DNA of 64,000 nucleotides from Melieria omissa (GCA_963971225.1 OZ020267.1:66058577-66122576), one strand, 5' to 3'. Positions 33,095 to 46,046 are shown, numbered from the stretch's first letter. A program made the numbers and translations. Notes: a model not told the origin generated them from the letters alone.

Positions 33095-33446
33095 ACCTAT
33101 AGTTAAGAAAAAACCTACATTCTAAACGATGAACAGGAAAAAATAAACAATAAAAATAAATAAAGTCGAGGAAAGTCACTTCGTCAACTTCGTAATACAA
33201 TTTCTCCAAAAATTAAACAAAACTTTGCCAAATGAAAGTTACAATTTTCTTTCAAAATCATCAAAAATGTTCATAACATTAAAAAAAAATTTTTTAAGAA
33301 AACCAATTTTAATTCAATAAAACCGAAACTTAATTTTTGTTCAGTAGTATTTTTATCGATTTTTTGTAATCTTGGTAAGCTGGACATTTCGATATTTCGG
33401 AAAGTGCCTAGTTTTTAACTCTCCGGATTTGCGAGATTATACTGTA

Positions 33447-36400
33447 TTCTTAATTTAAATATATGCAACTATTTGTGAGAGTTAAACAATGCTGGGTTAT
33501 TGTCGCTGAGTACTCAAATTATAAAATGAACGAATGAATCATTGAAATTATAAAATTAACTAAAGGATATCCAACTGTGAACTAAATTAAAAGTAGTTTT
33601 GAAGAAACTCTATTCATTACTTCGTATGTTAGAGACCTAACAGATAGAGATGTATTCACCATTTGTCATTTCAAGAATCTGAAGACCCGAACTAGTCGGT
33701 GGAACATGAAATTGTGAATGAGAGAGCAGAGAGTTTGAGAATCGGCACACACGAACGCTGAGTCTCAGAAGAGTTAAGTTAGGTGGCTGACCGGTCTTTT
33801 AGTTGCAATTGACCGGTGTTTTAAGTTAAGCAGACTTCAGTTAAGTGGAGTTCCTTTCAATTAAGCGTACTTCAGAGATAAGCGAAAAAAATACATTCTA
33901 ATTACGAAATTTTCTTATGTCGTTAATTAAGTGATGTAATTATATTAATAATAGGCAGGACAATATTTTAAAATTATAAAATGTGCCACACTATTGTTTC
34001 ACTTAGACCGAGTTGAAATAATGTTGAGTTTTGAACCCAAAATATTCGAAATAAAAATACTTAATTAAAATGGCATCTTATATTTCTCTTAAGCGGATTT
34101 TTCAGTTAAGCGGTTTCGACTGTACATATGTACATAGGTCGATTATGTCCTTAGCGACATCAGGTGGAGTTAGTAGCAGTTCTCAGTTAAAATTCAAGTT
34201 TAGTCTAAACCTTATTATTAGCTTGGAAACCACCTCCAACCCTGTGACATAGTCATGTAAGACATAGTCAAGACGTGGGGACAGAAAAAGACAATATACT
34301 CCAGCTTAACCTGTCCCAACCCCTTAGTATCATAATCGGGCTCTGTAAATCGCAGCTTTTGGGATCGTAGACTTAAAAGCAGTGTTATGGATCCTTGGGA
34401 TACTCTGAATTTGAACAAATCCGAGTCACTCTCGCAGTACTGAATATATGAAACCACTCAATCTGCACACGGCATCGAATAATGTTTTTAAAAGAAAGTG
34501 CAGCTCATGCGGAATAAAAGCAAGTTGTGCACATTCCTTATGTCACAATCGCTAACGCACTCAAAAATTAAGTAACATTATTTTATACAAGAAATTGTGC
34601 CCCTACAAAAGAACGAATGCGCGGCGCCGGCGAGCGAGGCAACTTGTGGTGGTCATGGACTAACGTTGTTGTCGGCATTGACTGTGGAGAGTGCAAGCGA
34701 GTAGCGCAAAAACAATAATAATAATAAAACAAAATATAGATGAAAGAGGAAAACGGCCGCAATTAGGGAGGCATCCAAGTATTTCTGTGCGTGTGTGTGA
34801 AAGCAGCAAATGCAAATAAGGTGGCAACATTGTAAAAGAGAGAATTTTGGCTTTTTTTTAAATAAGCACATTAAATAATTAGCTAGTTTTATGCACTAAT
34901 CCTTTCGGTCGCAGAAATTAACGCCATATGCAACACTGAAAACCAGACGGACAAACATCAACAACCCGAACCAAATTGTCATTGCGCCGAGAATTGAGTC
35001 ACTTGGCGAAAAGTAACAACAAAACAGCAACGGCAACAGCAAAGCCAATAACAACAAAACAACAGCAAACCCCCAGCAAGAAGAAAAATCAACAAATACG
35101 AGCCCGAGCTAAGCGAAACGCACACACACTCGCACACAAAAACACCGCTCGCACGCGATCAGGCCGCGACAGCGCACAAAGCAGACAATGCGAAACAGCC
35201 AGTGCAAAGCAAGCACCGACGAAGCGCGGACAAAGCGAAAAGTGGAAGATAGTTTACAAGCGAACCGAAGAAAATTCGGCACATGGACAGCGCGACGCAA
35301 AGGAAAAACGCAAAATGCGGTGCCGCTGCCGCTTTTTTGTCGCCTCGTTCGGAGACTAAATAAATTACATACTCGTACTTCCATTTGGAACATTTTGCAA
35401 CATTGGCGGCGCGTTTGTTGCGCTGGACGGCAACTCGACAGTGCTTAATGCAACCAGCCGGGTAGAGGGGGTGGCAGTCGTCTGTCTTATTGGGAAAATG
35501 CACAGAAATGTACACACACACACAAACGGAAGCGCACCAGGCAACTGGAGGAGCGCGCTGCGAACATCACGACGAACGAACGGATGAACGAAGAAATGGC
35601 GGACAAATGGACGAACACGGAGCATCAGGCGAAGCACAAAAAAGGCACACGACAGGGCAGCAGCGCAGCAACGCGCAAGCACAAAAAACAAAGAATTATA
35701 GCCGAAAAAAGGAGCCAAAGCAGCAACAGAAACGAATGGCAAAAGAAGGAAGTGAAGGAAGCGCATCGAAGGCAATGGGGCGAAAGGCACCGAAATGGAA
35801 ATTCAGTACAATTGATGGCAAAAAAGTATACAGAGACGGAGCGCTGCGCACAGAATTCGAAGCAATTTCTGGGCAGGTTTTGTAGTTGGAAGGAACTTCC
35901 TTATGTGGTGTCTAGCTGGGTTTAGCGCCGCCAGTGCGTAATTCCAAGTTTAATTGATTTTTACATACACTTTCGGTTGCGGTCTATGTGTGCTGCGAGC
36001 GAGTTCTTTTGCTCGACCTGGCGACAGCGGCGGTGGTGTTGCCTTCCAAGTGTGCTGGTGGGTGTCCGGGCTGACGATTTGTTGGTGCGTTCGGCTTTTC
36101 TACGTACTACGTCGATGCAGCAGAATTCAGAAATTTCGTGTCTTTTTGTGTACGCGTTTTGTTCCCGTTTGCAAGGAAAAACACAAATTTTTCACCGTTG
36201 CTGCTTCCGATTCCCAAGAAAATCTGATAAAGTAGCAAAGCACTAAGAATATAGACACTTGGATATTCGTATTTTTCAATTCGAATTCTTCCTTGTATGC
36301 GCTTGTTGTTGTTATGGTTGAGAGGGCCGCGAGAGGGTATTATATCGTATATTTTACAAAAAGCCGAAAATATTTCTTTGCTACGGAGAACTCTTCAATT

Positions 36401-39400
36401 TTTCGACTTGTTTTGGTTTTTCTGCGCGCAGACACAATTTACACTTTACACAATAAATTTGTTTGAAATCGACTGAGGGGGGTGACAATGAATAGGAAAA
36501 TGGACAATGCACCGCTTTGCTTTTTTGCCTTTTTACCGCTTTACATTAATTAACAAGGAGACAAACACGATCTTCCGCTTAGATTCATAGTTGAAAATGA
36601 ATTTTTTGCCTATTTTTTATAGCTTTTTTCCAATTAATTACAAATTATTTACACAGGATGATGTTAAATTCGTCGCGAGAACACACACAAATCGCTTCTG
36701 CCCTGCTCTGGCTCTGGCTGTGTGGCCCGTGGCGGCTGCTGCTTCAGCAATTGCGGTTTTTTCATTTCCTTTTTGCCGTTTCAATGTATTCTTTCTCGCT
36801 CATTTTTCGCTCTCTACTTCGTATGGCTGTTCATCTTTGTCTGCTGCGCGTTAACAGCAAACAGCAACGACACTGAGTACGAACGGCGGCGCAAGACGAA
36901 GAGCGCGCTTACGAGCATGAATTTAGCAGGCGGCGATGTGGCCACATGTAACGCAACGAATATTTCACAGCTGAAATATTTCAGACGGCAAAGTGTATTT
37001 TCACTGCAAACAAATATTTAATCTGTAAAGTTATTTGATTTATTAAGTTAATTATGTTTTGTGCTTGAACAATGCCAATGAAAAACACTCAAACGCCGAA
37101 ATCAATATGGCCACACCGTTGGCCATTGTTGATGAGTGAGCAGAAATTTTTTTGCATGTGCAAAAACAAAAATACCGCTCGTTGCCACCCGAGAATATAT
37201 GTGCGAAATTCTGTAATCAACGAACGAGCAAAATAAAGGAAACGGTATCCATTACTATCGATTTCAACGCTGCATGTTATGCGGCGTCTAGCTTTTGCAG
37301 CTGTTTTTTGTAAACTACTGAGCGGAGTTGCCGCCGCGGGGGAAAATACACTTGGATTTTTATTTACAATGGAATACGAAGAAAACGTAAACACAAGTTG
37401 TAGGTGTATTGGTCAAGTTGGGGGAACAGTTTTATAAATTGAACAACAATTAGTAACAACACGCAACGCTTATAAATTATAAAATATATAAAAGCTAATT
37501 TATATGGCTGTGTCGTTGGAGTTTATCGTTTAAAATAGCAATTTCCATTACACTTTAAAATTAAAATGAATTAAAAAAACGGTGAGCGGATTTGTGAACT
37601 CGTCTACTTGGTTATTTAGTGTTAATCGCGCTTACAACCCAACAATAAATCGAGAAAAACACTTTTCGGGGCTTTCCCCTTTTCTTTTGTGATTTATGTG
37701 TAACATTTCATGTTTTGTCAGTAAATTATATAACCGTTTGATTGGGGTCAAAGGACAGCGAACGCAAAGGACAGACACACGGGTAATGGCTGCGAAGAAG
37801 TATCAGTACTTAAATTCATATTTTGTGACTATTTTACTTGCACGTCTGGAGAATATTATCAGAAAAAACTATTTCCCTTCCCAAATTTTTGGTTAACCCT
37901 TTCAGTCAATTGATTGAACCTCCTTAATGAATTGAACCAAAATCAATCCGTTCACGAAATATGTATTTTTCAGTCTTAAAGCAGCCAAAATGTTTAACTC
38001 ATTTGACTATTTTACAGAATTTCAAAATGTTTCGGTCAGAGGAAGCACAAAACTGATTAATCTGTAAATATTTCAATATTTCAAACAAGAACTCTGAATC
38101 GGATGAATTAAACAACAATTTTTTAATTAACTTTCATTACAGGATTCAAAAACATTATGCAATTTCAATTTGTTAACATTTCTCTAGGTTGTCTTCTTTT
38201 GCTTACCAAGTTTATTTGTCGAACATAAATCCATGATACAATATTATTATAATTATTATATCATGCATAAATCTATATCGATATATGTCCAATCGAATCA
38301 AAGTAAAATCAATGCCTTCACAAAAAAAACAGAACACTTTGCAGTCTTTCTGTTCAATATATTTCTTGGTATGATTACTTTTTTTGTTTAAAGAAGCTAC
38401 AAGAATCTTGGTGGAATCATTTATCAAGCTCCCATAACCACACCACTTGCACATCGGTACTAACAGTTATCCTTTCGTCGAGTTTCTTACCTGGTGGCAG
38501 CATTCAGTAAGATTTCGAAACCTGCGTCGCCTTTCGTTCTAAGGACGCATCGGTAAAGCTGAGCAGATTCAGTTTGCGTTTTGTCTCCTTTTGCCGCTGC
38601 TCTCTTTCGCTCCCACTCACTTTTGGCTATCTTCTGCACTTTGTCGATCTTTCCTGGCTGCCTGCCTTCTTGCACTCTCAATGCACCGGACTGCACATGT
38701 AAACACACAGCGACCAGGCAACACTTCCTGTCAATTCGATTCGCTTTTCGCTGCAATCGTCCGTTTGCCTTTCGTTTGCTTTGTGCCCTTTGTTGCTGCC
38801 GTTCGTTGTGGTGCTACGTTTTTTGTCCTGCTTTGCCAGTGCTCAGCTCAAATCAACTGCAGTACCTACACACCGTTCGTCTCTGCTCCTTTGCAATTAC
38901 ACACCTTAAAAATTTCGCCGCATCGAAAATGTCTTTCAACTAGCACTTCCAATTATTTTCATTTAATTTATAACTGTTCTTATTGTAATTGCAGCAGCCG
39001 CCACAGTATATAGTTTTTATTTGCTATTCTTGTTGTTATTAGTATTAGGTCGCGTTTTTTTATGATTTATTGGCTGCCGCTGGCCGTCAAGCAAACGCTT
39101 AAAGTTTTGATTGATTTTTGTATATTTTGTTGTTGTTCTGCTGGTGCTGCTTTCGGCTTTTCTTCTGGCTTTCTGCTGGCTTTCTGCTGTTTTTTGTTTT
39201 ATATATAAACGCGACGACCGCAACCGCACACTGGCATTCAATAGTACACAAACAACAACAGTACAGACAATTTACACAATTCTAAAACACAAAACTACTT
39301 ATTCGCACAGGACAACATGCAGTTTTCGGCTATTTTACAATTAATTCAATTCACTTTAGTAAAATGTGAGATAATGGCTTAAATTTTTACAGATTTTATT

Positions 39401-39604
39401 CACTAACGAAATTTACAAGAACTTTCTGCTGCTTCTTCGGAGACGGCGAAAGAATTTTTTGCATAGTGCTGCCACATGCGGCCACATTTAGAACTCTTCG
39501 AACTGAGTGGCATGGTTTAGATTGGAAATTCTGGGAGCAGCGTTGCAAGTGTGAGCAGTTATTGGATCAAGTCTCGTGCAGTAGTTGGAAGATAGAGCTG
39601 TAAT
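33447..39604. other. Long gene-poor upstream stretch
   Basis: I see no supported coding gene. A pogo-like right end (complement of CAGTCGAAACCGCTTAAC) stops at 34122 next to TA, but its left partner is not clear. A/C-rich and CAA-rich leader-like sequence at 34960-35900 and pyrimidine-rich sequence at 35950-39350 could contain untranslated exons of pumilio or another gene, which I cannot place by eye. A lone TTAACCCTTTCAG occurs at 37894. Confidence 0.45.
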
Positions 39605-40050
39605 GGGGATATTATTGATTTGGGTTTCTAGTTTTATGTGTCAAGTAATTTGTTAAAACTTATATTTTGGTACAGCTGCTTACTTTTGGTAGTTTTGCCG
39701 AAAAATAATAAATGCTTGCATAATCATCAAGTTATTTTCCCTCTAAGATGTAGTGAATTTTGAAATTTCAAATCAATTACCATCAACGCAATTGTTCAAG
39801 GCCATAGGATTATATGAGTTGGTCGATATATCTGCAATGTGGATATTATTGATTTGGGTTTCTAGTTGTGTGTGTCAAGTAATTTGTTAAAACTTATATT
39901 TTGGTACAGCTGCTTACTTTTGGTAGTTTTGCCGAAAAATAATAAATGCTTGCAAAATCCTCAAGTTATTTTCCCTCTAGGATTTAGTGAATTCTGCAAT
40001 TTTAAATCAATTACCATCATTGTAATGGTTCAAGGCCATAGGATTATATA
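39605..40050 (+). repeat. Tandem duplication, period 234 bp
   Basis: The block starting GGATATTATTGATTTGGG at 39607 recurs at 39841, with about 90% identity over some 210 bp, ending …GGCCATAGGATTATAT in both. It is non-coding and sits 400 bp upstream of the first AT-hook gene. Confidence 0.88.
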
Positions 40051-40441
40051 ACAAAAAATCACACAGAGTTTTTGAACTAAAAAATATGCAATCACAAATT
40101 AAAATTTATAACTTTTAAATTAATAGATTTTAAGCATTTTTTTATTCAGCATTAAATAATTTCAACGACTACTGGATTCACTATTAATTGTTTAATTCAA
40201 AAGCAATGAAATATTTCAAAAGAATTCAGCGGTAAACACGGCGCTGCCACTCGGTCTCCACAATTGGGTCATTGAACTGTGGCAGCGCCATTTCGCAGTG
40301 CATCGGTTTTAAAAACAATTGAAAAAAGAAGCAATTCAAGTCAGAAGCAAAAGTTGAGATAAACAAATCAAATTTTCCCAAGAAAATCAAGCATAATTTT
40401 TCTGGTCATTCCACTGTAAATTGATCAAAATTTGAGACGCA

Positions 40442-41315
40442 ATGCCAAGCAGTCCCAATAGAGAATCGCCACTGAAGGCAGCCGCCGGTGGTGATGCGGT
40501 GCCGGCACGCCGCGGTCGACCGCGGAAACAAGGCAAGTCGAAGAAAGTCTTGCCGATCGTTGCGACCGGCAAGGGCCGTGGTCGTCCGAAAAAAGCGCCA
40601 AAATCCGATGATGGCGGAGAGAAGCAAACGGTGGTTGCGTCGGGACGCAAATCGAAGGCGCGCAAGAAATCGAAAGCCGGACGCCCCCGTAAGGATGCTC
40701 AGTCGGGCATTGGCAGTGATGATGACGATCGTAAGTATCAGCGTTAATGTAAGATCATCGCTGCTGACGGAGTTTAAGCAATTTTTGTTTTTTGCAGGTT
40801 CGGACGTTGATAAGCAAGACGATGAGGAGCGTCGACCGGTGGGTAGACCATCCACTGGCGCCATCAATCTGAACATAGTGCGCACGGGTCGCGGACAGGG
40901 GCGTCCCAAGAAGGGAAGCAAGCGTGCCACATCAAAGCCCAGTAACGGCACACCGAAGAAAATTGGCCGTCCGTCGTTGGGCCGTGAGCCATATGTGCCT
41001 ACAGGTAGACCGCGTGGACGACCAAAACTCAGCAAGACGAGCAACGATGAGACGGATGTACATTCACCAGAGGAGCTGAAATCGGAAATCGATGATTTGT
41101 CGAAGAAGCCAGGGCTATCTCCCACCGGCAAAGTTCCAGATACGTCGACGGGAAAACCTCCTGGTGGGCCAAAACTCAGTGCCGCAAAGCCAGTGGGCGA
41201 CGAAAGTGCATCAGATAATACGGATGGGCACAATACGCCAACGAGCGATAAACAGCACGATCGCAGTGTAGAAGAGACAACTGAGGACGGCCCAGCGGAC
41301 AGCAGCTTGAACTAA
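40442..41315 (+). CDS. D1-like AT-hook chromosomal protein, paralog A
   Basis: Exons 40442-40730 and 40798-41315 (intron 67 bp, GTAAGT…TTTTTTGCAG, phase 1) encode 268 residues. The protein is basic and disordered, with about seven AT-hook cores centred on GRP: RRGRPRK and GRGRPKK in the first exon, KAGRPRK near residue 81, then VGRPST, GQGRPKK, KIGRPSL and PRGRPKL. AT-hooks bind the minor groove of AT-rich DNA; D1 of Drosophila binds AT-rich satellites and heterochromatin in the nucleus. An acidic GSDDDDR run precedes the intron. The C-terminal 100 residues are hook-free and rich in S, T, D and E. Unlike paralog B it lacks an acidic C-terminal tract. A poly(A) signal AATAAA lies at 41403-41408. 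The start gives MPSSPNRESP in good context. It could be another multi-hook protein, but the shared gene structure with paralog B argues for a D1 duplicate. Confidence 0.88.
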
Positions 41316-42503
41316 GCACAGTAAAAGTCCATTGACTTTGAGAAAAGGTCTCTGGGGAATTTTAATCCATCTGTTAATGTGAAATGAAGAACATATGCTA
41401 AGAATAAAAAGTACATATAAAGGACTGCTATACTACCATTGAATTTACCATACAGCAAAGTACAGTATTGCCGATATGATTTCGTTGTTGTAACTAGCGT
41501 GTTGGAGGGCTAATATTGTTGTAATTTCGAGTGCTTACTGAAACTGACGCCAGCAGTTTATTTTTTTACAAGTTCTGTTTTCGAACTAACCGAGTTTCAT
41601 AATTACCGCTATCGTTACGGCTCATTATTTGCATAAGATGTAATAATTGAAATGGTGTAATGCAGAAATGCTTGTACAGCATATCAAGCAATTTCATTGT
41701 AAAACAACATGGTCGTTGCAACGCAACATTCAAGCTGTATAGTCATTGCATTCAAGTCTCAGTTTACTAATTGAAACTTGGCAGCATTGTTCGATAGGCT
41801 TTTTCAAAAGATTAATCGAACAACGATACCAAGGCAACACGCATTCGCGCTCCAAGTTGCAAATTTTTGCAGCAAAATGCATGCCGACAGGGTTTGCAAA
41901 TAACTCTAATTCCGCCGGCACTCAAATTGTGCACCGAGTAGAACATTCCACACGCTGATTCTATGCAGCAATCGTTTCGCTTACTTTTCCTATATCCATT
42001 TCCCTGTTAATCGCATTTTCCACCCCCTGTAATGTTGGCCGAATTACCTATGCGAATTACAACTTCCACTGCTTTTCGCAGCGACCGTTTGCAGTGCGTG
42101 CCTGTGCAACCCTGAGCGTGCATTTTCGCTTCGCCGTTTTTGGCTCCCTCATTTTTAAAATAAGAGGAAAAACAAAAAACCGACGCCGCGGTGCAGACTC
42201 ACTCGCAATCAATTAAATTCGCATAAAGCGCTCAAAAGCAAACAACGCCAGTAAAATAATTCGGTCCTTCTCGCCTCGTGTTTGGTCAGTTTTGTGCATC
42301 TGCATTGGGTTTTTTGCATTCGGCAAAATTATTTTCGCCATTAATTTTGTAGCGGAAACGCAGAGCTAAAGGCAATCCAGAAAAAAAGAAAAAAAGTATC
42401 TGTGAGCGCAGCGCAGGCACGAACTCATACGAACACGCTCACGCTCGCACGCCAAGAAGGGTTATAAAAGGAAGAAGCGCTCTGAAATTGCACAAGCGTA
42501 AAG
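41316..42503. other. Spacer between the two D1-like genes
   Basis: Contains the paralog A 3' end and paralog B 5' region. A TATA-like TTATAAAAGG occurs at 42461-42470, about 35 bp before the ATG of paralog B. Nothing else recognised. Confidence 0.5.
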
Positions 42504-43465
42504 ATGGAAGATGTAAAAAAGCGCGCTCGCGATGAAAGCTCCGCCGGCAGTGGCGGTGGCGGCGACTCTGACGCAGTGGCAGCAAGTGGCAACAGCAGCA
42601 CCACCATACCGAAGAAGCGTGGTCGTCCCTCTAATCCGGATAAGGTGAAGAAGCCGCCAAGCGGTCGAGGACGCGGCCGGCCGGCGAAAGGCTCCGGTGG
42701 TGCTGCCAAAAAAGGCGCCGCTGAACCGGTTTCTGACGATGACGCGGCAGTGGCGGCCAATGGCAGCGAGGCGGCGTCAACGGGGCGAGGACGCCCGGCA
42801 AAGAGTTCTGCCGCAGGCAAGGGGCGCGGACGCCCAAAGAAGCAGGCAGTCTCATCGGATCATGACGACGATGCGGACAATGACGGCGACGATGATGGAC
42901 AATCGAGTGACTACAAGCCCGGCAGCAAGAAGCCGGGCCGCAAGGCAAAAACGCCTAAGAAGGCAGGACGAGGCAGAAAGGCCGCCAAGAGCGATGATGA
43001 CGACGATGGTAAGTGCGCTGACCGGTGCGGCTTTCGTTGAAACTAAACAGTACCTACCATTTCTATTCCATAGACTCTGCCGATGAGGTCAAGCAAGTGG
43101 CCAGCTTGTCGCGTGGTCGTCCGAAGAAGGGCGCCAGTGCAGCGGTGGCGACGAAACGTTCAGCGCCGGCTGCCGCCAACGGTGGCGTGCCTAAGAAGCG
43201 CGGCCGGTCGTCAGCCAAGTCGGCTGCTGGCGCCGCTAGCAAAGGAAAACCAGCTGGTCGTACTAAAGCCAAGGCCGCCGCCGACTCGGACGACGACGGC
43301 TCCGACGACAAGGACGACTCTAGCGAGGAGGACAGAAAGAAGAAGAAGGGGCAGAGCAACGAGCAGGACTCCGAGGAGGACGACGCCGGCGTCAATAGCA
43401 ACGATGATGATGACGATGACGACGACGACGATGAGCCTGCAGAGGAGGATTTAACTGCCGCTTGA
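42504..43465 (+). CDS. D1: D1 chromosomal protein (multi-AT-hook), paralog B
   Basis: Exons 42504-43008 and 43074-43465 (intron 65 bp, GTAAGT…CCATAG, phase 1) encode 298 residues. AT-hook cores: KKRGRPSN, GRGRGRPAK, TGRGRPAK, GKGRGRPKK and, in exon 2, LSRGRPKKG, with degenerate hooks KPGRKAK, GRGRKAAK and KKRGRSS. Hooks alternate with acidic, CK2-like SDDD patches. The last 60 residues are an acidic tail of Asp/Glu with a run of ten Asp, ending EEDLTAA. Drosophila D1 is similarly organised: repeated hooks and an acidic C-terminus, 355 residues. It is a nuclear protein of AT-rich satellite chromatin. The intron interrupts an acidic run exactly as in paralog A. Of the two copies this one keeps the D1-type tail, so I give it the symbol; orthology is inferred, not proven. 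Poly(A) signals AATAAA lie at 43560 and 43570. Confidence 0.88.
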
Positions 43466-44763
43466 GCGGTTGCACACAGTGCGGCCAAGCGCCCATATTT
43501 TTATTACAAAATAGCAGAAATAAGCATACAACAAGCAAATCACATGTCGAGGCAATGCAAATAAACAGAAATAAACAGACAAGCCAACAAAACAACCAAT
43601 CAACGGGCGGCGCACGCGCTAACCACCCCCACTCCAGAGCATTTCCAACAATACATAACTTACATTTAGCAGCAACCACCACAATAGTCGTATAAGTTTA
43701 ATGAGTTTAGTAATAGGAAGTCGACATTGTCATGTCCTTTGATTAAATCATTATGCTAGTTTTAGAAATTATACTTTTTGATTGAAACTCTGCACTCGAT
43801 CACATACACACACACGCACACCGCCACACAAACATCAGCTTTTCGCACTATTGTCCTTCCAAAGCGAAATTGAATTTCAGACAAAAATGTACTTGTACAA
43901 TGGCAAAAAGGAGATGTGAAGAAAAAACAAAATAGAAAAGTGTATGAAGCAAAATCAGAAAATTTGCTAACATTTCGGTAGTATCGATTTCGTTATTTGT
44001 AGTATTACATACATATGCACGATCATCACATTTTATATATTTACATAAGTGACAATTTGTGGACGTCGACTGTATCCAATAGTAACGTGTCAAAAGGATT
44101 AAATTGAAAATAAAAGTTTCCAGAATATTTCCATGTAAAAATTAGTGTGCGATTTATAATTACCGATTGTGTTATATTGAAATATATGGTATGAATTGTA
44201 TTATTAAGAAATGCCGCTCGTGTTGAGCGTGATGAAATGAGCCATTCTATGCTCCGACGTGGAACCTTTGGCAGTCGTTAATGTTCCTAGTGTGAAAAAT
44301 GTACATTTTACTGAGCTCAAAGTTCTACTTTCGGCACAGTGATGGCGCAGTGGTGTCCTAAACTGCGGTTATATACTTCAACAGACTACACTACCCAACT
44401 GGCACATTGAGGCATTGATGCGCCTTTCTTAGAATGAAAGCTATTCTTCTTAGTCATGGAATTGACTATATCGGCTTATATCATATTTGAAATTAATTGG
44501 TGGTTTTAGCGAAACCCTCAAAATTTTAGCTTTTGAATAATTCGCTGATCAACGACTTGCACTCGGCGGCATTCAGCGTTAACCTCGGTTGGTTAAAACC
44601 CACTAATGAAAGCTTTTTCAACAGTTGACAGTTGCGCAGCTTTCAGTAACGAATATTGAACGAGTAACCACTGCCGCTAGCAACAACACTAGCTGTGGTC
44701 TGATAAGCGAAACGGCCAGTAGCCCACATTCGCAGAAGCGAGCCAGTTCGGTAGAGAGCAACG
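43466..44763. other. Spacer with D1 3' region
   Basis: A CA-rich 3' region of paralog B, then AT-rich DNA; no gene or transposon recognised. Confidence 0.5.
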
Positions 44764-45309
44764 ATGGCACAACTGCTGGGAAGACTGCACAAAGTATTTG
44801 TCTATGGCACTTTAAAGCGCGGTGAGCCCAATCACTACTGGCTGACCAGAACGGAGAATGGACACGCACGCTTCGTGGCGGAGGCGCGCACCACAGAGCG
44901 CTTTCCGCTGGTCGTCGGTACACGCTACAACATTCCCTTTCTGTTGGACAAGCGCGGCATCGGGCACCTGGTCAACGGCGAGGTGTACGAGGTGGACGAT
45001 GCCATGTTCGCCAAGCTGGACATTCTGGAAGACTACCCAAACTACTACGATCGCGAATTGCAGACTATGCGCACAGCGACCGATGAGTAAGTTTCTCGAG
45101 AAGAACCTGGCTGAAAGCTGGTAAATGTTTTGGGGGCGTAAATTGTTTGCAGAAACCTGGAGTGCTGGATCTATCTCATACGACACTATCCGGAACAGCT
45201 GCTGGCGAAGCAACATCTGGCGTCGTATCACAACACAGCGGAGCAGCCGTACTGCGAAAGGTCTCGACGCAGTGCTGATGTGACAGCTGCAGACGACATG
45301 CACTACTGA
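44764..45309 (+). CDS. Tina-1: Gamma-glutamylaminecyclotransferase-like protein (Tina-1 type)
   Basis: Exons 44764-45086 and 45153-45309 (intron 66 bp, GTAAGT…TTTGCAG, phase 2) encode 159 residues. The fold is GGCT/AIG2-like; such enzymes release 5-oxoproline from gamma-glutamyl amines (GGACT family) in the cytosol. The substrate-binding signature VFVYGTLKRGEPNHYW is at residues 11-26. The acid residue of the active site is expected in the LDILEDYPNYYDR segment (about residues 86-98, where E90 is likely). GTRYNIPFLLDKRG and VNGEVYEVDD are also typical. The second exon has ECWIYLIRHYPEQLL and a C-terminal LASYHNTAEQPYCERS segment. Drosophila Tina-1 and its neighbours have this organisation; which of the fly paralogs it matches best is not settled by eye. 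ATG context (CAACGATGG) is acceptable and the length is normal for the family. Confidence 0.9.
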
Positions 45310-46005
45310 CACAGGCGAACGTCTGCTCGGCTGCTCGAGGAACGGTAGGGAGCGGCTGAGCAGCTAAATGGTGACATGTCGCCAACAGTGATAAATCACA
45401 TTATCACTGGTCGCTAATTAGGCAATTAAGTGTGCACGTCTTCGGGGCAAGTTGATCTTTTGACAATTTCAATGCGTACCGCGACAGTGACGGCATCCTA
45501 AACCTTAACCCTTGTTGGACACGAAAAATATAAGTACATCAAATGTTTGTCTTATACTTCGTGATACCGACAACTAGTAATAAACTGCTTTGATTGTAAA
45601 CTGACTGTCAATCGCATCCTATCGTTTCCGGCGCAATCATCTCCATTACTTATATCGCGAGATAATAGTTCCTCATTCAATTTTCAGCTACTTCGAAAGC
45701 AACATAGCAGATATGGAGGAAGAGTGTGGGAACGGGACCACAACTGGACCAAAATCGATTTAACGAAAAACTGGAAATCGGCGGCTGAGACCTGAGAAGA
45801 CTAAACCTACATAATTCTATAATTGGTTTTTCTAATTCCGTAATTGTTGTTACAACGTCGATATTTGCCTTGTCGACTATAGTCGTTAAATAGCCAATAG
45901 ACATGAATTTATTGTATGTTTAAACGAAATTGTCTGTTTTTTCAATCTGATATTATTTCAAACTTTAGAATGTAAAATAAAACAAGTTTCATTAGACCAG
46001 ATTAA
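45310..46005. other. 3' flank of Tina-1
   Basis: Non-coding. A candidate AATAAA lies at 45579-45584. Confidence 0.45.
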
Positions 46006-46046
46006 CCCTCTAGTTGCAAGTTTTTAATCTTGTTAAAAAAATTACA

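Larger units (their letters stand above)
32151..33444. mobile_element. pogo-like TA-flanked element with two nested insertions
   Basis: The left end, restored across the MITE at 32159-32335, is CTGTAGAATCTCGATAATTCGG; the right end is the complement of CAGTATAATCTCGCAAATCCGG, each next to TA (32149-32150, 33445-33446). CAGTATAAT-type ends with TA targets resemble pogo. The sequence between is AT-rich, with no transposase frame. Confidence 0.65.

Noticed and set aside
34088..34124. Complete pogo-like element
   Set aside because: A right end next to TA is visible, but no convincing left partner could be found, so it was not listed as an element.
35000..36250. Several 90-140-codon frames on both strands
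   Set aside because: Lys/Gln/Arg-rich or Cys/Phe-rich low-complexity readings with no motif and mutual overlap; more like leader DNA.
37893..37906. A further TTAACCCTTTC piggyBac-type element
   Set aside because: Only one end found; no matching inverted end with TTAA within several kb.
45677..45904. 75-codon minus-strand frame after Tina-1
   Set aside because: No motif, no splice or poly(A) context; treated as chance.
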